A stretch of 64,000 nucleotides of DNA from Polytrichum commune (lineage: Eukaryota > Streptophyta > Polytrichopsida > Polytrichales > Polytrichaceae). The stretch is taken from assembly GCA_950295325.1 (NCBI GenBank), contig OX485805.1, positions 34,273,501 to 34,337,500 of the forward strand, given 5' to 3'. The notes under the pieces were generated by a model. That model worked only from the letters and a program-made list of their open reading frames with translations. It was not told the origin of the DNA and did no database searches. Below are positions 58,354 to 64,000 of this stretch, in pieces; the stretch's first letter is position 1; each line of letters begins with the position of its first letter. The position numbers and the translations under genes were made by a program.

Positions 58354-59392
58354 GTTTGGGTCGGTCGACCCAAACCCAACCTTACAGTGTGGGTGCTCTC
58401 TGTTGTGAGCCTGAACCCATCCTACCTCAAGGTTTGGGTCGATCGACCCAAACCCAGCCCTATAGTGTGGGTGCTCACTGATGTGAGCCTGAACCCATCC
58501 TGCCTCAAGGTTTGGGTCGATCGACCCAAACCCAGCCCTACAGTGTGGGTGCTCACTGATGTGAGCCTGAACCCATCCTGCCTCAAGGTTTGGGTCGATC
58601 GACCCAAACCCAGCCCTACAGTGTGGGTGCTCACTGTTGTGAGCCTGAACCCATCCTGCCTCAAGGTTTGGGTCGATCGACCCAAACCCAGCCCTACAGT
58701 GTGGGTGCTCACTGTTGTGAGCATGAACCCATCCTGCCAAAAGGTTTGGGTCGGTCGACCCAAACCCAGCCCTACAGTGTGGGTGCTCACTGTTGTGAGC
58801 CTGAACCCATCCTGCCAAAAGGTTTGGGTTGGTCGACCCAAACCCAACCCTACAGTGTGGGTGCTCACTGTTGTGAGCCTGAACCCATCCTGCCAAAAGG
58901 TTTGGGTCGGTCGACCCAAACCCAGCCCCAAAGTGTGGATGTTGTGTGTAGTGAGCCTGAACTCATCCTGCCTCGAGGTTTGGGTCGCTCGACCCAAACC
59001 CAGCCCTCTAAGTGTGGGTGTTGTCTTTAGTGAGCCTGAACCCATCCTGCCAGAAGGTTTGGGTCGATCGACCCAAACCCAGCCCTCTAAGTGTGGGTGC
59101 TCTCTGGAGTGACTCTAAACCCATCCTGCCAAAAAGTTTGGGTCGCTCGACCCAAACCCAGCCCCCTAAGTATGGGTGCTCATTATCGTGACCTTAAACC
59201 CATCCTGCCAAAAGGTTTGGGTCGCTCGACCCAAACCCAGCCCCCTAAGTATGGGTGCTCCTTGTCGTGACCTTAAACCCATCCTCCCAAAAGGTTTGGG
59301 TCGCTCGATCCAAACCCAGCGCCTAAGTGTGGGTGCTCTCTGTATTGAGCCTGAAACCTCCTCCCAAAAGGTTTGGGTCGCTCGACCCAAAC
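58354..59392 (+). repeat. 78-bp palindrome array, right copy (14 units)
   Basis: Palindromes begin at 58354, 58432, 58510, 58588, 58666, 58744, 58822, 58900, 58978, 59057, 59136, 59215, 59294 and 59371. The period is 78-79 bp, and the last step is 77. Centres run GT, AT x4, GT x3, CT, AT, CT x4. The linker carries CATCCTGCC and GTGTGGGTGCTC. Long open frames on both strands follow from the period and the stop-free palindrome. Confidence 0.94.
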
Positions 59393-59605
59393 CCAGCCTC
59401 TAAGTGTGGATGGGATCTGGATGACAGTGTGGCCACTGGCCATCCAAAACCTTTACGAACCCAATGGCATATTAGTCATATGAACTTGTATGAACACTGA
59501 GTATTTGCAATTTTGTTTATATATGATGGTTTTTGTGGTCTTCGATTTGAACCTACAATTTTTGTGATTTTTTGACAATGTTCAATGTTCATGTGTGTAG
59601 GCAGA
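59393..59605 (+). other. Intron or leader end before the DUF7869-like ATG
   Basis: AT-rich, ending in an acceptor-like TTCATGTGTGTAG five bases before the ATG at 59606. The palindrome array is therefore probably spliced out with a 5' intron. Confidence 0.5.
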
Positions 59606-62600
59606 ATGGATGGGTTTAGTGAAATTGGGGATTGGTCATCTGATGACATGGCCACCTGGCCATCTGCATCTGATGATGACTTAGACATTGTCGGGGCTAC
59701 TATGGCTGACAGTGCGGATGAAGATCATTTGGATTTACCTTCGTCTTCCGTACCGCAGTGTCCCATTGTTGAATGTACGGGACTTTCAAGGGCTTCGTGG
59801 GTGAATTTGGAGGTGATACTTCTTAACGATAGTGGAGTTGTTGTGGCGGAGGGGATTTGCCGTAACACCCATCCGCAAGATTGCATTGATGAAAACCCGC
59901 TTGGCACCGAGGACGTTGGGGTTGTCATATTGGAGTCGGTCGTTCATTCCGAGGTGGATCCCACTCATAGGTTCTCCCTCCGTAGGTGGCCATTGAGGAA
60001 TGTCACAATTGATGGAGTTAGCTTGCGTGAACATGAGCAACGACACATGCAAATCGAAAAGGAGGTGCAATCAAACATGCGGCCGCGCAAGGGTCAAAGA
60101 AAGTACGATACATTGGCACGTCCTGCTCCGTCTGCAACTGATTGTAAACGTCAAAGGTTGCTCGGGGAGGAGTCCATTAGAGAAGTTGCCACAAAGGATT
60201 GTTGTGTGCATCGTTGTTGCCAATTGTTTCCAAGGGATAAATTGAAGGCCATCCGCGAAGAAATGTGGCTTGGAGATTTCCGTCTAAGATCCACAAAAAA
60301 ACTTGATGTCCATAGGGCGATACATGTGAATGGGATGGGTCGCAAGGTCATCACCATTGAAAGCATGGACGTGTGTTGTAAGGCATGGTACACCATTCAC
60401 GGTGTGTCGAAAGCGGACTTTATCGACAAGCTGCTTATGCCAAGGAAGGCCACCGGTCCCGTCACCATGGTAATGTGGGTTTAAAGAAGCCTAGGGAAGC
60501 AACAAGGCAAGCAACGGCCACTCTAGCAACCATCATTGTCCCCCTTGCCGATGCAATGCCGCACAAAACACGCACGCTCACAACCGGTGAAAAGGTTGTG
60601 GAGAAAGTTCTTCCCACAGGCACAAAATGGAAAGACATATTGTTGGACGTGAATGCAGTTGGCGAGAAGATTGGGTTGGAGCCAATTTCATTGTCAAAAT
60701 TGAGTGCAATTAAGAAACAAAACTTTAGCGAATACATTACAAAAAGACGAGGGGACAAATTTGCCAAGTGCTCTAATTGCGAGAAGTTGAAGCGCCTCCG
60801 GGATGCACACACGATGGGTACCGAGTCATATGCAGCGCATCAATTGAACTATTTCAAGCACGTAAACATGCAAGAGGCACACCGTAATGATTATTACACA
60901 AATAGAGCTTTGTCCATCTCCAGGCCCTTGGAGGTTCTTACGGTCATCCATGACAAAATGGACCATGCCAAAACAGCCTCCCCATGTTTTGCAAATCGAA
61001 TCAAGGCCACGGATGGGTTTTTCAAGTTGCATGTATCGGTTACAGGTGAACTTCGAAACAATGTCATGACATACCCTAAATGTTATGGTTTTTTATTCCG
61101 TGATGTACTTGAGAACATGGATTCACTCAAAATGGTTTAATTATATCTAATCACGTTGGGTTGGCATTGCAGGAATGATTGCACATGGACACGGTGATGT
61201 CAAGTTTGCTCATTATGCTCTTGATTTGTATCCAGCGGATTCAAACCACACAATAGGGTCATTTGCAAGGCTTTTACGTGATTTAGAGAAACCGCCAGCC
61301 TATTCTTCAGGATTGTTATTTGAAAACACGGGTTCAACACCTCTATATGAAGCGTTGTTGGATGGAAAAGATGTATGCTTTCATTCGTTGCCAGAGCCAC
61401 CCAGTGATCCCGTGATTGCCAAAAAGTTGCCTCCCACTTTGCGTGTCCAATTGGACAATTGTGCCAAGGACAATAAAAGTAGATATGTTTTTGCATATTG
61501 GTCGTTGTTGGTTGCAAAAGGCATTTTCAAGGAGGTTTTTGTGTCCTTCCTATTGGTAGGCCACACGCACGATGATATTGATGCATCTTTTGGGCGGTGG
61601 AGCATGAAGTTGCGGGAGGAGGATTTCCCTACAATCCTGTTATTGATGAAGTCGTACATGGATTTGGATAACGTTCCGGTTATCCCCCATATGATTGAGG
61701 AGGTGCCAGACTTCAAGGCATTTATAGAACCTTATATTCGAAGTGGAGCTCACCGATTGATCGGGCATACGAAGGCACAACAATTCCGCTTCTATATGCG
61801 TGACGATGGTGTCCCGGCCATGCAATACAAGTTGTTGTGCACGACACAAGACTGGAGCCCGCCGGAGGGTCTTCTTGTGTGGCGCGTGGATGCGGATGGA
61901 AAGACCATGTTACCGGATGGGGAGCCTAGGCCTTGCAAGCCAATAGCCATGAAGAATTTGGAGGATATTTTGAAAGGTATATCAGGCTTCATACAATATT
62001 GGGAGAGTTTGAAAATAGCGGATGTTGGCGGATCATGTTGGCATCGTTATGGGAGTTGGATACATTATTGGACACATGTTCGTGCCGCCTTGGCAGACCT
62101 CCACCAAGATAGCCCTCATACTTTGAGGCATGGATTTTGGCCACAAACACGAGTCGATGTACAAGCTTCGGAGCCTAGTCTTTTGGGAAATGGAGAGGTT
62201 CGACAGGAGTTTGATGTGGACGACCATTACGTGGGGCCGGCTAGTAGTCGTCCCCCACCATCTTTCCTCATTGCAGTGGATTATCATGAAGGTTATATGC
62301 TCATTTTACGTCCTGGAGACGAGACATATGCAAAGCCAGTGTGGGTGGCAAGAGCTTTGTCCAATCCCAATTTTGTAACTTCCAGCCCTCATTTTCGACA
62401 GATACAAGTGGAGTACTATCGACCGACAGCAAGGAATGAAGATGTGATTCGGCATTATACAGGCTGGGATACAAACCCTAACTCTCGGTGGAAGGTGGAT
62501 TTTTAGCACGGTCCATCTTGGGTAGATACAGATTCCATATTCATAGCATGGAAACCACGGAAACACCATAGTGGATCAGTGTCCATCCCTCAAAAGTACA

Positions 62601-62659
62601 TAACTTTTGCAAAAGACAACCTTGCTCGGATTGCACAAGAAGCAACCCACGTTGAATGA
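59606..62659 (+). pseudogene. DUF7869-like putative transposase gene, right copy
   Basis: Starts MDGFSEIGDWSSDD at 59606. A one-base deletion near 60419 shifts the frame (GVSKADF onward). 418 bp present in the left copy are missing at 60826-60834, between two copies of TCATATGCA. The third part follows acceptor GGCATTGCAG at 61173 and runs MIAHGHGDVKFAHYALDLYP to a premature TAG at 62504-62506; the left copy has GAG there. The normal stop would be 62657-62659. The family's LDNCAKDNKSRYVFAYW and VGHTHDDIDASFGRW motifs are intact. The N-terminal half has clustered Cys and basic residues that could bind DNA. Transposase function is inferred from its position and the inverted ends. Confidence 0.82.
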
Positions 62660-63160
62660 GAAGTTGGTAGGATTGTGTTAGCATGATTATAGTTTAATAC
62701 GTAATTATAGCAATATAAATTACACATATGTGTGCTCTTCAAAATTGGGGCAGAGTTTGGGTAGAACTTACGAATACTATATTGTTTGGAGTTGGATGAA
62801 TATCCATTTACTATATTTCAAGCTGCAATTGAAGTTCATCTTATTATTATGCTTGGGACTATATTCTCGAATGAAGAAACATGCATTTATTACATGCACT
62901 TTGTATGTTGCAATGTCTATATTCTATTGAACATGCTAATAATAGAAATCATTTTATATATATTTTTGGGTGAAACTTGTTTGAAGTGCTCTACCCAATG
63001 TGTTTTTGTTGATGAAGTTGGTGTCGAGTGCTCTACCATATGTGCTTATGTCCGCACATCATAGATTTGGGATATTAGAACATATAATATAATTGAGATT
63101 GTTGACAATATAGTTTCGGGCCTCTTCAAGTTCTTTGATCCATATATTAATTTGAGACTA
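62660..63160. other. Subterminal region, right copy
   Basis: Matches the complement of 16835-17333. It contains two copies of GAGTGCTCTACC or close variants in an AT-rich setting. No gene. Confidence 0.5.
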
Positions 63161-63193
63161 GAGAAAGTCTCAATTTAACGAATATAGTGTTAC
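63161..63193. repeat. Terminal inverted repeat, right copy, right end
   Basis: GAGAAAGTCTCAATTTAACG followed by AATATAGTGTTAC. The inner 30 bases are the exact complement of the end at 32257. TAGTG is at 63185-63189. Confidence 0.85.
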
Positions 63194-63220
63194 GTGTGAT
63201 GACATGTCAGCAAAGTAGAG

Positions 63221-63985
63221 GTAAAGTGGGGAATAAAATTACTAGCGCCCGTCCGCCCCCGTTCCCCGTACCCTAACCCCGCTCCCTTAGCCCATTAACA
63301 TGTTCCCTAACCCGTTCCCTACGTTCCCTCCCGTCCGACCCCCCCGTCCAACCTTTTCCCGTCCTCCCTTTTCTCGTCCGACCCCCCGTCCTCCCTCCCG
63401 TTCCCCTCCCCCCTCCCCCGTTCCCCTAATCCCGTTCCCATCCATCCCGTCCTATCCAAACCTCCTAAACCCGCTCCCATCCCCCGCTCCCCACGTTCCC
63501 ACACGCTCCCCGCGTTCCCCCCCGTCCGCCCCCCCCGTTCCCACTTACCTTCCCGTCCTCCCTCCCCGTCCTCCCTCCCCGTCCTCCCCCCGTCCTCCCC
63601 GTCCTCCCCATCCCCCCCCCCCCCCGTCCGACCCTTCCCCCTGCCCGACCCTCACTCCCATCCGACCCCATGTTCCCCCGCGTTCCCACACGTCCGCCCG
63701 CACTCCCCACTCGTTCCCCCCGTCCGACCCTTCCCCCTGCCCGACCCTCACCCCCATCCGACCCCATGTTCCCCCGCGTTCCCACACGTCCGCCCGCGCT
63801 CCCCACCCGTTCCCCCCGTCCGACCCTTCCCCCTGCCCGACCCTCACCCCCATCCGACCCCATGTTCCCCTGCGTTCCCACACGTCCGCCCGCGCTCCCC
63901 ACCCGTTCCCCCCGTCCGACCCTCCCGTCCGACCCTCTCCCCCGTCCGACCTACACCCTCCTTAGTAATATTTTATTACTTTGAT
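63221..63985. repeat. C-rich minisatellite between inverted arms
   Basis: The left arm GTAAAGTGGGGAATAAAATT (63221) and right arm TAGTAATATTTTATTACTTT (63963) are imperfect inverted repeats. Between them about 700 bp is almost purely C-rich on the plus strand, with few A or G. From 63625 it is built of 96-bp units (starts 63625, 63721 and 63817) containing CGTCCGACCCTTCCCCCTGC. The Pro-rich open frame on plus and the Gly-rich frame on minus are by-products of composition. Confidence 0.8.
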
Positions 63986-64000
63986 TTTAACAAAATGGTA

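Larger units (their letters stand above)
32261..63189 (+). mobile_element. Large CACTA-like transposon, right copy, with cargo gene
   Basis: It is bounded by CACTA at 32261 and TAGTG at 63185-63189 within perfect inverted repeats of about 30 bp. Total length is 30.9 kb, or about 16.6 kb without gypsy-like elements 3 and 4. Inside are a plus-strand DUF7869-like gene near the right end and, divergently, minus-strand cargo exons from 54116 to 32807. Palindrome arrays occur in the leader and introns. No direct target duplication is evident: the flanks GTAA and TTAC are themselves inverted. So I cannot prove that both ends moved together. Confidence 0.72.

Noticed and set aside
58387-59112. Long overlapping open frames on both strands of the 78-bp array (up to 241 residues)
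   Set aside because: The unit length is mostly a multiple of three and the palindrome has no stop in any frame, so frames stay open by arithmetic. There is no start context and no non-repetitive sequence.
58354-59392. CRISPR array, because of regularly spaced palindromic repeats
   Set aside because: The spacers are themselves repeats of one sequence, the palindrome has a variable centre, there are no cas genes, and the setting is a plant genome with introns and LTR elements.
16806-63189. A single composite element from 16806 to 63189 with a target duplication
   Set aside because: The outer flanks (GGTTGT at left, TACGTGTG at right) do not form a direct duplication, so I cannot claim it as one inserted unit.
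63300-63965. Pro-rich 221-residue frame and overlapping Gly-rich frames on the other strand
   Set aside because: The C-only composition and 96-bp units remove A-containing stops; no domain or conserved start is visible.
1-64000. tRNA, rRNA or snRNA genes
   Set aside because: I looked for cloverleaf arms with internal promoter boxes and for conserved rRNA motifs and saw none. The tRNA-like words near the LTRs are primer sites.

Overview
The window is nuclear DNA of a streptophyte, most likely a land plant with a repeat-rich genome. The signs are Ty1/copia and Ty3/gypsy LTR retrotransposons primed by initiator tRNA-Met, short TTTAGGG telomere-like tracts, GT-AG introns and a DUF7869-like gene family. 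I cannot name the species. Almost everything is mobile DNA in nested layers, and I see no conventional single-copy housekeeping gene and no RNA gene.

Layout. 1-430 is an array of a short palindrome. 1257-14106 is a copia element (minus strand, ATTTT target duplication) whose gag-pol is split by gypsy-like element 1 (4880-12010). 15845-16801 is a truncated third copy of the DUF7869-like gene. 16802 to about 32080 is an inverted, partial copy of a large DNA transposon, with gypsy-like element 2 (20660-27727) inside its DUF7869-like gene. 32261-63189 is a second, apparently complete copy, bounded by CACTA...TAGTG inverted ends. It is about 30.9 kb long, or about 16.6 kb without gypsy-like elements 3 (33168-40443) and 4 (40976-48039). 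63221-63985 is a C-rich minisatellite between inverted arms. All four gypsy-like elements have paired LTRs of 973-976 bp, a tRNA-Met primer site and perfect 5-bp target duplications, but all lack the reverse transcriptase palm.

The large transposon is the main discovery. From a shared 5' region at about 56-58 kb, two genes diverge. To the right (plus) is the DUF7869-like gene (59606-62659), the likely transposase, broken in each copy here. To the left (minus) is a gene I assembled from five exons (54116 down to 48110). All exon phases agree, apart from one indel in a 9-C run. It encodes about 1,616 residues: a ParB-like DGQH domain, a region resembling a permuted DNA methyltransferase, a disordered linker, and an FCP1/NLI-type phosphatase domain. 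Two further exons (40903-40544 and 33124-32807) join in phase and end another minus-strand coding unit.

Running through this system is a 22-bp palindrome with arms GTTTGGGTCG and CGACCCAAAC around a variable central dinucleotide. About 60 copies occur in arrays with different periods (36, 57, 78 and 158 bp). They fill the leader or first intron of both divergent genes and two further introns, and two copies lie inside a coding exon. The arms stay constant while flanks and centres change. This suggests a site for a dimeric protein, an RNA hairpin, or a selfish palindromic insert. The pairing of a ParB-like gene with palindromic iterons is suggestive but unproven.
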